Source: Dactylonectria macrodidyma (Eukaryota > Ascomycota > Sordariomycetes > Hypocreales > Nectriaceae). Taken from it: 64,000 nt of DNA. Of this stretch, positions 22,304-34,732 are shown piece by piece; position 1 is the stretch's first letter; each line of letters starts with the position of its first letter. The notes beneath the pieces were generated by a model that saw only the letters and a list, made by a program, of their open reading frames with translations, made no database searches and was not told the origin of the DNA. The stretch covers positions 434,001-498,000 of the forward strand of contig JAGMUV010000008.1 of assembly GCA_020744425.1 (NCBI GenBank), in the 5' to 3' direction. A program made the position numbers and the translations under genes.

Positions 22304-23797
22304 CTAGGACTCGTCTTTTTCTGACTCGGAGGACGACTCATCTGATTCATCAGGGATCGCAATAGTAATCGTCCGCCCTGCCTTCTTAGCCTTAGTACGA
22401 ACTTCGTTCACTTCGCCCCCCTCCGGACACTCCTGGTGGGTATGGCCGACTTTCTTGCACTTGAAGCACTTCCCTTCTTTGGCTAGCTTGCGGACCTCTG
22501 GGTCCTTGAAAGTCCATTTGCTGTCAATCTTAGTCTTTGAGTACTTGGGTGTTGAAGTTGCTGACTTCTTAGTGTCCTTCTTCCTAGTGGTAGTACTATC
22601 GCTCTTGCTGGTCTGTAACTTGCTAGTCCTCTTGCTGTCCTTCTTCGTTAAGGTCTTCGCATAGGCCTCTTCTACTACCGCGATGTCGCTAAGCGCTGCC
22701 GTAAAGGTGTCGAAGCTTACCTCTTCGGCAAAGCGCTGCGTAGCTATAGTACGTTTCATCTCTACTGGCACTTTGTTATAGAGCTCTTCCTTCCAATCCC
22801 TTTTGGGGATCTTAGCGTCGTTCGCTGTAGCTAAGAACTTGACGTAGAAGCTACGCTAGCTACTATTGGTATAGTATCTCAAGGCCTTGAACTCCTCTCG
22901 CGCCTTGATCTTCTTGTTCTTGTCCTAGAAGAGGGTCGTCAGGGCTTGGAAGACATCTTCAGCGGTCTCGAAGGCGTCTTCCTCTGCGTTCTCGGGCATG
23001 CGGGGGCGTAAATAGGCAGCCGCGATACCCTTGCAACGCCTGAAAATATAATATACCTTGTCCTCCTCTTCAGGGTAGTCTCGTGGGCCGTCGCGTCGCA
23101 GCTTGCGTCTGGCCTTGATGAGCCAGTCTTCGAAGTCCGGTTCCTTGCCATCATCGAGCTCGGGTGGGTCACTCTTCCGCTTCCGGCGCAGCTTGGTCTC
23201 GGCCGTTGTCTCGCTCCCGAGAGGCGTGTCTTCGCGGAGAGGGGCGGTATGCTGTGCCGCTTTCAATCGTGCCAGTTCCTTATTGATCCGTGCTACCTCG
23301 GCGTAGGCCATCGCTTTGGCCTTAATTGCCTTATTGTGCTCTTTAATGAGTCGCTCGGTCGTTTTGATATGCTTATTGTGCAGCTCGATAAGCTCGTCTC
23401 GCTGCCCTCTGATTGCTAATTGCTCGGCAAAATTGCGAATTATCGAGGCTCGCACCTCAGGGTATTTCTGGACTATCGATTCGATATTGTCGGCATCGAT
23501 CGGGAGGTTCCTGAATCTCCCGTCCTGGTCTTTCACGTAGACTGTGAATCGGCCGTTGTCCGTGATCTCGCAGGTTCGAGCGTTCAAATCTTCTTCGATA
23601 GAATCTGCTGCGAGTCGTGCGAAAGGTCTGATAGATATCCCTTCGTCGTCTTCTGTATTAGTAGTCCCTTCGCTGTCCTCGTCTACGGACTCAGCGAGGT
23701 ACTGCTAGACCTGCTGATAAAAGGCGCTCTCTTAGCATGCCTTATCGATGCCCTCTTTATCAGCGCTCCACGCGCCCAACTCAGAGCTCCTGGTCAT
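22304..23797 (-). pseudogene. gypsy copy 1 gag
   Basis: Starts at ATG 23797-23795 (MTRSSELGAWSADKEG). It continues through a coiled-coil-like helix (ELIELHNKHIKTTERLIKEH) and a capsid region (DFEDWLIKARRKLRR, WRSFYVKFLATANDAKIPKR). The end is basic, with a CCHC knuckle CFKCKKVGHTHQEC and an acidic tail ESSSESEKDES. TAG stops near 23735, 23710, 22926 and 22857 interrupt it. Two long pieces (23587-22925 and 22771-22304) are still open. Confidence 0.85.
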
Positions 23798-23963
23798 GTT
23801 AACTGCTGATTGGTTCCAGTCAACGGTGGTTTGCTGTTCGTACCTACGTCTTGCTATAGGTAGGCGGATCTATAGTCGGATCTGACGCAATGATTAACCT
23901 CGTACTAACGCGCGTTAGAGTTAATCAAGATGTAAGTAAAAAGAATAAAAGATCGTAGTATAA

Positions 23964-24156
23964 TGTTACGGGCTAGATGAGATCAACTCAAGAGGTAATG
24001 CCACTATATTACGAGGATACTACGATGAAGAGGAAAGAGAAAGCGGGCAGGCGCGTAGACGCGTGGACGCGTTAATAGTCCGTGTAGCCTGCCCCATGCG
24101 TCCTAGTTACATATCGACCCCACCCTAGGTCCAGCACTCCAGACGCTCCCGTCACA
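23964..24156 (-). repeat. gypsy copy 1, 5' LTR
   Basis: 193 bp; differs from its partner mainly by transitions. In the sense direction it contains a CT-rich tract followed by atcgtagtat (minus strand of 24026-24017), the presumed transcript start that pairs with the binding site at 23952-23961. Confidence 0.92.
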
Positions 24157-24262
24157 ATAAGCTATACCAGCTTTATTCCTTAAGGCTCCTTTGCGTAAAC
24201 CGCGACCGGTTTGCCTCTCCTGTCTTATTCGCGCCTGACCCTTCACACCCCCGTCCCTGGCC

Positions 24263-24321
24263 TCTGATTGGTTGCAAAGTTATCTGCCTTCTGATTGGCT
24301 AATAAAATGGCTTCTGATTGG
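24263..24321 (-). promoter_or_regulatory. three CCAATCAGA boxes
   Basis: The 9-mer tctgattgg (minus strand ccaatcaga) occurs at 24263-24271, 24290-24298 and 24313-24321. This is a dense cluster of CCAAT-type boxes just upstream (minus sense) of the gypsy copy 1 5' LTR and beyond the 3' end of the Helitron helicase. Function unproven; it may be captured promoter sequence or subterminal TE repeats. Confidence 0.4.
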
Positions 24322-27300
24322 CTCCGCTCTCCGTTTTTACTATGAACGAAACGGAGATTGCCTCCTAACCTTACTTCCTATGCCTAACCTTAAACCGCTT
24401 AACCGTCTGTCTTACTAGCTCTTTTAATCGATTAACCCCTTCTATAAGCTCTGGATATATCCGCGCCTATTTAAAGTACTCCTTTAGAATTAGCTATATA
24501 AGCCATATGTCCTATAACCGCTTATACTATGATAATTGCACGTATAAGCTAAGCATACTGCACTTCTCTATACTCAGGTATCCTTTCATCCCTTTTCTCC
24601 TATAGAGCCTAAGCAGAACCTTCTCTAAGGTCTTGCTTTATGCTTTATAGTTAGTAAGTACAAAGCCTGGCATGCATAGCAGCCCTATACGCATCAGCCC
24701 TATTTTAAACTCCTGCTTAACTATAAGTCATAGACAGATATATTTACTATGCTTTTCTTTATTAAGCTATATAGTCTCTATCCTTAGCATGAAAGTATGC
24801 GAAGGTATGTGCAAGAACGCAAGCCCCTCCGTATCCTGCGATTAGAGAAGGATCCCGCTTAGCAGCCTGAGGAAGACGGACAGCCAGTCGTAGATTACCC
24901 GTTCTTCTACCTCTCCGTCTGTAATAACGCTGGCGGCCGTGAACTCTGCTCCATTGACTACTTTTAGCCCTAGGTACTTGTTCTGGTTGATGATAATGGG
25001 CATGCCCTCGACGTACGGAAAGATGCCTGGGATGAGGAGCTGCGCATTATCTCCAAGCAGCACTATAGCCTCTATCTCTTCCTCGCTAAGCACGCGGGTT
25101 TTCCACTGGTGATCGGACATGAATAGGGACACCTTCTTGCCGTGCTCCTCGCCGAAGGCCAGGGCGGCACAGAGCGTGAGGTCCCACCTGTGTCGGTTGA
25201 GCGGGATAATGGCGCGCCGGCCTCCTGTGAAGTCGAGCTTCTCGTTAAGGATGTATTATGAGTTGAGCTTGTCCAGGTCGGCCGCCGTCTGTCGGCCTGT
25301 CCGGATGCATTCTAAAAGCCCTATCAGTTCCTCATCGCCCTCGGCCCTCTTCTGCTCCTCTAGGATTACTATATTAGTAAACAGCTCCTATGTCGTCTTA
25401 GCCTAGATCTACTGCTATCAATATTATGTCGTACGATCTAAGAGGTTCTATAGCCCCTTACTATTATCGCTAGGGTCGACCCAGCTCAGCAGGCCCTTCT
25501 GCAGTACTGGCCCGAACTAGAGGAAGTTACTTATAAAGACTACCACCAGTATCCTGCCGAATGGCCTATCTAAAAAGCCGCAGAACGCCTGCAGCTTATA
25601 GTCTACTTCGTAGAGCGTCTTAAGTCCTAACATGCTTACCTCGTTAACCATAAGCACATCACGCCTTCTCTAACGCTACTAGCTCCTGTCCAGGTTCGCA
25701 GATAGTAGGCTTTCTATTACTACTCTGTCTTGATCCTTAAAGGCTAGCCCCAGCGCGGAGTGGATAGTATTACTGCCGATCCCTGCTGCTGCCGTCCCGG
25801 ACGTAGCTATTATAATAATACATTTCGACGACCCTTTTACTACGAATACCTCTTTTAGAGTCCCGATAAGCTAAGACTTCCTAGTGCTACTACTACTGCC
25901 TATATATTAGAGATGTTAAGGTGGCTGCTCCCATACTGTGTGTCTTTCGTTACTATTAGTAGCTATATCTAACACTTCCTCCGCTCTGTCCATCGCCTTA
26001 TAGATAAGGCTGAGGGCAATCTTCTGCATGCAGTTTAGCGTTCGCTGCTTGCCTATTATATTCCTAACCAAGAGGAAGCTACTACTAGGTACTATATCTA
26101 CCCAAGTATGAGCTAGAGCGGGGGTTAGGTTAGGCGCTAGGATAGGTAGGAATAAATACTGATCATTACTAAGACTGAAACCAGCCTTATCACCGTTCTT
26201 ATCTTCACCGACTTTATCATCCCTTTCAATAGCTAGCACTCTGGCTCTATAGAGCTACAGCTAGGCCGCCCGTACTATGCCAATCTCAGGCTTTATTATT
26301 ATTTTTACTATCGCTTAATATTCAGACTGTGTATCTGCGCGCCACGGGTCCAGTTCAGAGTCAGAGAAGCTAGCTCTTTCGAGCGCTTGTAGCAGCCTTA
26401 CTAATACGGGGAAGTCTTTAGTAACCCCTTAATCACCATGCAGGTTATATACTGCATTATAGAATGTATACCTTAAGTCCGTGTTCTGCAGTTACTACGA
26501 AGTGCTAGAGGCTATTCCTTCCTCCGCCAGCTCGTGCTCTTTCTCTTTATCACTTTCGCTACAGCTAGCCCATAATACTACATCTTTCTTAGTATCTTCA
26601 GCGCTCTTATATAAAAGCTTAATATTATTAACTACCCCTTTTACCCAGTCTAGTATAGCTTCTAATAGCTTTTACTATACGTCTTTAACTAAAGGGTACT
26701 CGCTAGATACATAGCGGTAGCCATAGAGCTCATCTAAGTGCATAAAGCGTTACTAAAGTATAAAGAGTGCTAAGAGGACTACCGCGGTTCTGTATACTAT
26801 TAGCTCTCTAACGAGCCTTCTCTCTCTCTTCACCTCTCTTACTATTAGTAATATCCTGGGTCTAGCTTATCCAGGTCATAGTTAAGAGGGCCGGTAAGCA
26901 CTAGGACATACTACGCCCCTGCCTTCAGGAGCTCTTAGATCCATCTCTCTCCATTAATAAGGTCTTAGTCAAAGGGGAAATACTACAGCTTATCTACATT
27001 TATCCGCTTCCTAACCTAATGCATTTAAATCACACTAATATAATTATAAAAGCAGAGGTCCTCTAATAGAGCCCTATGCCCAGCGTATGCCTCTAGTAGT
27101 AAAAGATGCACACCAGACTGCGCTATATTAATCATCTCCAGAGCCGCTCACAGACAAGCCTTCGGTCTGGCTGCGTCTTATAGACCCCGCCACCTCCTAA
27201 AGACCGCCCAATATAGCATATTAAGGTGAATGCTCTGCCATCTCTCCACGCTAGAGTAGTGGTTAGGATGACTGAGGAGCCTGCTACATACTTCTACAGC

Positions 27301-29626
27301 GGATAGCTCCCTACTAGTAAAGATCTGGTTTGCCATTCAGGCCAGGAATTGCCTAGCCTTATTATTTACCTGCATAGCCCTCAGGGCTTCATCATTATGC
27401 ACTACTTAGCCTTCAGCCCTAACGTCTGCTAACATCCTTTCCCACACCATCTTTATAAGCGCCGCCCGTTTCTATAACAGCGTATCTAGCTTCATAGCGT
27501 AATTCGTAGTATAATAGCTTATAGCTAGGCTTAACGTAACTATAACGAGCAGTCGAATGTCATAGTTATGCCATAAGGCAACTGCTAGAGCCTTATTAAA
27601 CTGGCTAATCTGGCTATAATTGCGTTTAACGTACAGCAGGCCGCTCAGTATGAATTCAGTCTGTTCTTACAATGCTTATAGAGCTTGGAAATAATACGGG
27701 TACTGCTTTCTTATCCGGTCCTTTTCCTTAAAGCTATACTTAACACATATTACGCCGCAGCTGTGCATCTAGTAACGATACGCCACCCAGTTCGCCTCGC
27801 TCTTAAATACATCAGCCAGCTTATTAGCATCATTCACTATATCGCTTATATTATAAAAGACGCTATCCTACTAGTAGTATCGTTTCGCCCTTCGTTCATT
27901 ATAACACTACCGTACCTAAGTAAGCAGCTCTTCCCTCTTTACTATATCTAGCTAGGTAATATACTTACCTTACTTACTAGAGTATTAAAGTATTAATATA
28001 CTTACTCTATATATACTCTATTATCTTATATATTATTTAAGACAGTAGGCATTTCTATGTTAGTATTAAGCTATAAGAATTCGTATAAGTGCTCCGCCCC
28101 TCTTTCGTTCGTCTTAACGCAGCTATAATAGCCAAAGACCTTACTGAATATTAATAGCCCCCCTACGTATACGCAGTATTAGAAGAAGAGACAGATCTTA
28201 CGGTCAAAAAACTTAGCGAAGCTCATAGGATCTCGCACTATATACTATACCCAACCGATATACTTACAGAACTGGTCTACTAACTGCCTAGCCAGCTCTC
28301 CGCTCATAGCCCAGTAAGCAATTAGCTTTATATTTACTTCATTAGTTAAGTCATTTAGATTTAATATAAACTAAATTATCTTCATCCCTAGTAGTAAGCT
28401 AAGGGAGTTGATCTTATAATAGTAACTAAGTCTCTCTTCATTTAATATATACTAGCCATACCTAAAGGCACTAAGCTCTCAAAGCAGGAAGGAGACGTCC
28501 TCATTCATAGTCATCCTAGTCTAGCAGTATTCTTCCTCCGCAGCCTTAATCTCGCTAGCAGTCAGCACACAGAGGATCTACTCTACCCGAGCGAAGGACC
28601 GCTTCTGCATATAAATATAGCTAATCCGCCAGTTCTCCAAGCAGACCAGCATGTTATATATAAGGAAGGGAAAGGCTAGGTGCATTACAAAAAGGCCGCC
28701 TACTACTAGTTAATTCTGTCTGATCTCCTAGCTCAGCGGGTACATACTATATCACTAGAGCACTAATCTCGTCTAACTCCATAAGGTAAAGTTACGGTCC
28801 TGGCCGTAGTTACTATAAACACCCGTAAATCCGATACTGGCATCCTCCGCCAACTTAGGGCCTCCTCGGCCCTATAGGAAGAGGCAGGGGAAGTCTTAGG
28901 AAAGAAATCGGAGTTATTACTATTAACATACTCCTCCTCCCACTAGTTAATAATAAAGGGTTCCGTAGTGCTAGTAAAGTATCCAATTCTACCCTCGCTC
29001 TACTAGCGCTTCTTACTCTAATAGCTGCTATCTGTCTAGTCTAGACTGGCCTAGACCTACTAAAGCCATTCTTTAAGCCTATAGTCCGCCGTCTCATCAA
29101 GCCCTAACATCCCTATTAAAACCATCTTAATTAGCTCTTCCTCTATATACTAAAGATCCAGCTCCTCTCTCTAGAGATAGCGCCCCTGCAGGCCGCCTAG
29201 TCTTACGTTACTTTCATTCTCTTATTATATAGCATCATCTTCGCAGTCTTCTAGTATAGCTAGCACCTCTTTAACCATATGAATAGGCTGCTCTATACAA
29301 CCACGCTCAACGGCCGATATATAGTATCCAGTCCAGATTTAGTCCTCCGCGCTCAGCTCGTATAGGACTATGCTATTAAATATAGCTTGCAGCACCTTAG
29401 TACTAGAACACCAGTCCCCCTAACTCCGGAGGTTCTCCTTACTAATATAAATATCTCGGAATAACAGATTATACTGCTTTAACTAAGTAAGCGCGCCTTT
29501 TAGCCACTAGGGGCGCACTAATATTATCTAAGTAATATCAGTAAGCACTGGCTTCTATAGTATTATAAAGCATATATAGATCCTTTCTAGCTCGTTTATT
29601 ATAGGGTACGAGAGCACTTTCAACAC

Positions 29627-30173
29627 TGTAAAGGCTATAGCAGTGGAAGGAGTGGAAGGAGTGGAAGGTTATTAGTGGAACTCGGCGATTGTGAGTCAAG
29701 GAATTGACCAATCAGAAAAGGGATTGAAGATTCAGAAAGAGCAGGAAAAGACGATTAGAAAGGTAGTCGGTTTGATGTGATTGGTTGAGAAATGCATGTA
29801 TTGATGATGATAATCATTCTGGACTGGCTAGAGAAAAGCCCCAGCTTTATAGAGAGATTGCTGTCCAGTCACATGTCCAATCTAACAGGGGATTTGGACA
29901 ATTTGTCATAGTAAAACCGGGTAAGACGTGTCCCGAGTTTTAGGACTGTTGGACGTATGTCTGATGCTTGAACTCTAACCTTATTAAAGGTTCTTATTAT
30001 AGATATCCTTTGTAGTTATAGTATAAGGAAGGTAGGCTTTCTGAGGCATAATATATACCATTATAAAGCTAAAAATCAGGAGATTTTGAATATGTTATTT
30101 ATAGTCTTATCTGATAAGAGCTAAAGGAGATATTTCCTTATCAGTTATATATTTTATATATAAGGACTTTACA
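29627..30173 (-). repeat. copia 3' LTR (547 bp)
   Basis: tgtaaaggc...gactttaca on the plus strand. It contains two tandem agtggaagg units near its edge and a gaccaatcaga CCAAT box. Confidence 0.95.
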
Positions 30174-30320
30174 GCCCCTCTTAAATATATTTCCTTATAA
30201 TATATTTACCACTTAAGGACTTATGTATAAAAAACTCTCTTTTAAGAGAGAAAAAAAATTTCTTATATTTTTCCTTTATTTAGGAATTTAAGAGAAAACC
30301 TTATATAGGGTTAAAAACTC

Positions 30321-32427
30321 TCAGTTATTTTTAGCAGCTTTATAGTTATATAGACTTAGAAATGCTCTTAGTCTTTTAAAGTCTGTAGGGTTTAGACCTT
30401 TAGTAAAGAAGTCTGCTATATTATCCTTACTTCTTATAAAATATAAGGTTATTTTCTCTTCTTTTATCTCATCTCTTATAAAGTGATAAGATATATCTAT
30501 ATGCTTTGATCTTTTATAATAAGAAGAGTTTTCAGCTAGTTGTTTAGCTGCCTCATTATCTGTTAAAATAGGAGGTATAGATCTATTATAAGAAAGAGAT
30601 AAATTCTCATTTATGTATTTATAGAGACTATTAAGAGATAGACTCTCTTTAGCTGTTTCTTTTAAAGCCATATATTCAGCTTCACAAGTGCTTAAAGCAA
30701 CACTTTTCTGCTTAGTTGTATTCCAACTTATGAGGTTATTATATAAGAAGAAGCTATATCCACTTATAGACTTTCTATCAGTTATATCAGAGGCCCAATC
30801 AGCGTCTGAATAGCCTCTTATTATATTATGTAATGAGTTAGGTTGTATATTGCAGTTATAGTATAAACCCAAGTCTTTATAGTTATTTAAATACTTCCAG
30901 ATTAAGTCTAGAGCTTTAAAGTGAGAGTTATCAGGTTTAGACATAAACCTTGAGACATTATTAACAGCATAAGCTATATCAGGTCTAGTCTTTATAGAGG
31001 GATATAAGAGAGAACCAACTTCTCTTTGATATTGTAATATATCTTTATTAGAAGGAGTTATAGTTGCTTTTTGCAGCTTGTTTCCAGCTATAGAAGGAAC
31101 TTCAGAGGTTCCTATGTCTTGTTTATTATATTCTATTATTTTAGAATTTATATATTTTATTTGGTTTATATATAGGCCTTTATTCTCTCGGTCTATAGTT
31201 ATATTCATTCCTAAGAATTCTTTTATCTCTCCTAAAGACTGCATTTTAATATCTTCAGATAAGAGATTTATAACTTTATATATATCAGCTTCATTTGGAC
31301 CAATGAAAATCTGATCGTCCACGTGGCATATTATAGCTATTTTATAAAGGTTATTTATAAATACCCCTTCATCATAAGGCATAGGTTTAAAGCCTAGCTT
31401 ATTTAAATGCATAGAGAGAAAGTTATACCAAAGTCTAGGACTTTGTTTTAAACCATATAGAGCTTTATTTAGTTTCAAAACTAAGTCTCTTTTATTTTCT
31501 TTATATTCTTTATATAACTCTTTAGTTATAGTAGTTCTTAAAGACTCTAGGATATAGTCTTTAAATCCTAGAGGAGGTATAGTATATATATCCTCATCTA
31601 TTTCAGAGTGAACAAAGGCGTTTTTAACGTCATATTGTATTATTTTATAGTTATTTGCAACTGCTATTATTAATAATAGCTTTATAGTCTCAGGTCTTGT
31701 AGTAGTTGCAAAAGTCTCTGTATAGTCAAGGCCATGTATTTGGTTATAACCTTGAACTACCCATCTAGACTTATATTTTATAATAGAGTTATCAGAGTTT
31801 GTTTTTATCTTATAAACCCAGCGGCCTTTTATAAGGGTTCTATTATTAGGAAGGTCTGTTATAGACCAAACCTTCTGAGCTAGTAATTCTTTTACTTCTA
31901 TCTTCATAGAAGGTATCCACTTATCTTTATCTATACCTTCTATAGCCTTATTATAGTTAGAAGGTTCTATATAACTTTCAGTTATATTATATATAGAAGG
32001 GAATTCCTGAAAGTCTTTATAATATTCTATAGGTTTCTTAGGAATATTAACAACTAACTTAGTTGTTATATCAAGCTCAGACTCTGTTAAAGAGTTATCT
32101 ATATTATTCTCTGTTATAGAGTTATTATTTACTTCTTCTTTATTTATAGTGGAATGATTATTAAAGAAGGTATTTTCATGGATGATAACATCTCTAGAAA
32201 TTATTATCTTGCGTTTTTTATAGTCCCAGATTTTATAGCTATTATCTGAGTAGCCTATTATAACGCCTTTATAAGCTTTAGTATCTAGTTTATTACTAGG
32301 AAGCTTATTTTTATAGTATATAATAGATCCAAAAGTCTTTATAGAATCTATTTCTTCTAAAGTAAGAAGTTTATTATCCTTAAGTTCTAAAGGACATAAG
32401 AACCCTATAGAAGAATGAGGAGTTCTG
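30321..32427 (-). CDS. copia polyprotein, part 2: reverse transcriptase and RNase H
   Basis: Continues part 1 after the frameshift (YNRTPHSSIGFLCPLEL) and is open to the stop at 30321. The first internal Met is at 31907. RT motifs are GRWVYKIKTN, VDYTETFA-type LDYTETFATTTRPETI, YDVKNAFVHSEIDEDIY, LNKALYGLKQSPRLWY and CHVDDQIFIG, where the usual YVDD box has His before VDD. RNase H has SDADWASD, STCEAEYMAL, DNEAAKQLAEN, KHIDISYHFIRD. About 700 codons after the shift. Whether the element is active elsewhere cannot be told. Confidence 0.9.
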
Positions 32428-34560
32428 TTATATATATTCTATAGCTTCTAAAGCTTCAGACCAAAGAAACTTAGGTATATTAGAAGTGAAAATTATCACT
32501 CTTATATTATTCAGAATAGTCCTATTTATTCTTTCAGCAGAACCATTAGGTTCTTTAGTATAAGGAGGAGAAAAGTTATAATATATTCCCTTCTTTTTAC
32601 AGTAAGGGGCTAGGCTATGCCTATATTCCTTAGCATTATCAGAAAAAACTTCTTTTATAGTTATCTTTTCCTTATTATTTTCAACTTCAGCTTTGAATTC
32701 TTTGAATTTCTCTAAAGCTTCACTTTTATTTCTTATAGCATAGGTTTTAAGAAACTTAGTGCCTTTATCAAGGAAAGTTATAATATATCTATGTTTATAA
32801 TATGATATAGGTGTTATAGGACCACATATATCTGTAACTACCTTATCTAGGAAGTTATATTGAGTCTTATTTATAACTCTTTTTATCTTATTAGTTGCCT
32901 TAGCTCTTATACAGTTTTCACACTGAATTATTTGAGTTATTTGGTCTTGAGGTATTTGGAACTGAATATTATCTTCAGGGTATTTTCCTTTATATAGCCT
33001 TAGAAGATATCTTCTTAAAGTCTTAAGGTTTAAATGGGCTAACCTTAGATGCCATTTATATATATCTATAACTATAGTCTTAGCTATAGTTTTATTTTCT
33101 CTAGTTAAAGAGATATTATTTAAAGGAAGAGTAGTATAATATATTTCCTTATTAGTTATTATCTTTAAAGAAAAGATATATAAACCATTTTTTTTAAGAC
33201 CTTTAGCTATTAGCTCAGTCTTTTTAAAGAGATATACATTATTATAGTTAATAAATGTAGATATATCCTTTTGAAAGGATGAATGACTTATTAAGTTGAC
33301 TCCTAATTCAGGAATATAGTAACAGTTTCTTAATATATAGGTTTTATTATTATTTGAAAAGTGGAATTTTATATCACCACAGCCTTTAACAACTAGTGAA
33401 GATGCTTGGCCCCAAGAAACAGTTTTATTTATAGTATAATAGCTTATAAATAAGCTTCGATTACATACAATATGCTTAGTAGCACCTGTATCATATATAA
33501 AGTCAATTATATCTCTTATAAGTTGAAGAGAGGGATTTACCTTCTTATATCTTCTTGAAATTTCAAGAATTCGAGGTATCTCTCTTATTATTGGTCCTAA
33601 AGATAGGTTATTATAGTTATGTTTATAGTTATTATTAGGGTTATTTACCCAATCAACCTTATCTAAAGCTTGAGCAATAGTAGGAGGGATTTCAAGATCC
33701 ATTAGGTCTTCAGACTCAGAATCAGATTCTGAGACTTCTGCAACTTTAGAAATAGCCTTCTTATTGGCTAGAGAGACTAGGAGTTGTTCCTGTTTCTCTT
33801 CTCTTTCTTCTCTCTTCTTATTAGGTAAGGTAACCCTTTTAGAAGTAGACTTAGAGATTCTGAAGTTGGTAAAGCCTTTAGGGGCTTTATTAGGATGTAG
33901 AAAGTAACAATCCTTATCTGTATGCCCAGAGAGCTTACAGTGAGAGCATTTTAAGGCTCTCTTATTCTTCTTCCAAGGTTTCTTAGACTTAGTAAAGCTA
34001 ATTACCTCTTTAGAAGTCTCAAGTCTTCTAGACTCATCCAATAAGGAAGAGGAAAGAGATTCAAGATTATATGCCTTAGAATTGCTTCTTAAGGCTTGGA
34101 TGATAGAGGTAGTGTAGTTACTATACTCTTCTCCAAGGTTATGAAGTAGAAAGGCAATAACAAAAGGCTCTGGAAGAGAGATTTCTCTAGCAGCCAACTC
34201 ATCAGTAAGCTCTTTCAACTTATTGAGATATCCTTCCATTGGAAGACTCAAATAGCTTCCTTCTAATAACTCTCTTAGTATGAGAAAGTCACTAGTAAAA
34301 CCAGAAGAGTTATAGAGGTTCTTTAAGGAATCCCAGGCTTGTTTAGCAGAGGTTACCTGCTTAACTTGCAAGAGAGGTCCATCCTCCAATAGGAGTCGAA
34401 TTTCTGCTAGTGCATCTGCACTTTTAGCATAGTCTTCTTCAACTATTCCTTTAACTAGCTTTTGCTTAGTTAAGTATGCCTCTGTTCTAAGAGACCAAAC
34501 AATGTAGTTTTCACTACCTTTTAGTTTAGGTATAGAAAAGGATTTTTCCCCAGACCCCAT
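32428..34560 (-). CDS. copia polyprotein, part 1: gag, protease, integrase
   Basis: 710 codons from ATG 34560, about 170 bp inside the 5' LTR. Residues 1-190 are the copia gag (FSIPKLKGSENYIVWSLRTE, AWDSLKNLYNSS). The CCHC knuckle CSHCKLSGHTDKDC is at about 210-223. The protease DTGATKH is near 358 (catalytic Asp present). The integrase HHCC zinc region (HLRLAHLNLKTLRR, CENCIRAK) and DDE core (FLDKVVTDICGPITP, FSDNAKEY, NGSAERINRTI) follow. The frame stops at 32430-32428, where a TA run appears to have lost two bases or gained one; the correct continuation is in the next frame. Apart from this, the whole protein is clean, unlike neighbouring TEs. Confidence 0.9.
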   Translation of the reverse strand: MGSGEKSFSIPKLKGSENYIVWSLRTEAYLTKQKLVKGIVEEDYAKSADALAEIRLLLEDGPLLQVKQVTSAKQAWDSLKNLYNSSGFTSDFLILRELLEGSYLSLPMEGYLNKLKELTDELAAREISLPEPFVIAFLLHNLGEEYSNYTTSIIQALRSNSKAYNLESLSSSLLDESRRLETSKEVISFTKSKKPWKKNKRALKCSHCKLSGHTDKDCYFLHPNKAPKGFTNFRISKSTSKRVTLPNKKREEREEKQEQLLVSLANKKAISKVAEVSESDSESEDLMDLEIPPTIAQALDKVDWVNNPNNNYKHNYNNLSLGPIIREIPRILEISRRYKKVNPSLQLIRDIIDFIYDTGATKHIVCNRSLFISYYTINKTVSWGQASSLVVKGCGDIKFHFSNNNKTYILRNCYYIPELGVNLISHSSFQKDISTFINYNNVYLFKKTELIAKGLKKNGLYIFSLKIITNKEIYYTTLPLNNISLTRENKTIAKTIVIDIYKWHLRLAHLNLKTLRRYLLRLYKGKYPEDNIQFQIPQDQITQIIQCENCIRAKATNKIKRVINKTQYNFLDKVVTDICGPITPISYYKHRYIITFLDKGTKFLKTYAIRNKSEALEKFKEFKAEVENNKEKITIKEVFSDNAKEYRHSLAPYCKKKGIYYNFSPPYTKEPNGSAERINRTILNNIRVIIFTSNIPKFLWSEALEAIEYI

Positions 34561-34720
34561 TATAAAGTCAGAAACTCATAGAGTCTTTAAGAGAAAGAAG
34601 TTCTTAAAGTCTAAAAGACTTAGAAGAGCTTTATAGACTTAGAAAAGTCAGAACCTATAAAATAGGTTATTTCTGATAGTCAGAATGACCAATCAGAAGA
34701 TATACCCAGGTGCGAAACCC

Positions 34721-34732
34721 GGGCTCATAACC
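34721..34732 (-). promoter_or_regulatory. copia primer binding site (half tRNA-iMet type)
   Basis: The plus strand gggctcataacc equals the anticodon stem-loop of fungal initiator tRNA-Met (CAU anticodon). The minus-strand transcript thus carries the complement directly next to the 5' LTR. Priming from an internal tRNA-iMet fragment is known for Drosophila copia and yeast Ty5. Confidence 0.8.

Larger units (their letters stand above)
17865..24156 (-). mobile_element. Ty3/gypsy chromovirus, copy 1 (full-length, RIP-damaged)
   Basis: Two 193-bp LTRs (17865-18057 and 23964-24156, tg...ca ends) bracket a minus-strand gag-pol. A purine tract (gaggggggtga on the minus strand) abuts the 3' LTR. Immediately inside the 5' LTR is a self-priming type binding site (23952-23961). 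Coding order is gag, CCHC knuckle, protease, RT, RNase H, integrase, chromodomain, as in Tf1/sushi-type chromoviruses. No matching 5-bp duplication flanks it (aaggg on the left, aataa on the right). Frames are split by many TAG/TAA codons. Confidence 0.92.

Noticed and set aside
17860..24161. Target duplication for gypsy copy 1
   Set aside because: Flanks aaggg and aataa do not match; also ccctt/cttat for copy 3. Mutation or rearrangement cannot be told apart.
27685..27951. 88-codon hydrophobic frame as a membrane protein
   Set aside because: Shadow frame in the RIP-altered Helitron; TA-rich DNA encodes Ile/Leu/Tyr by composition.
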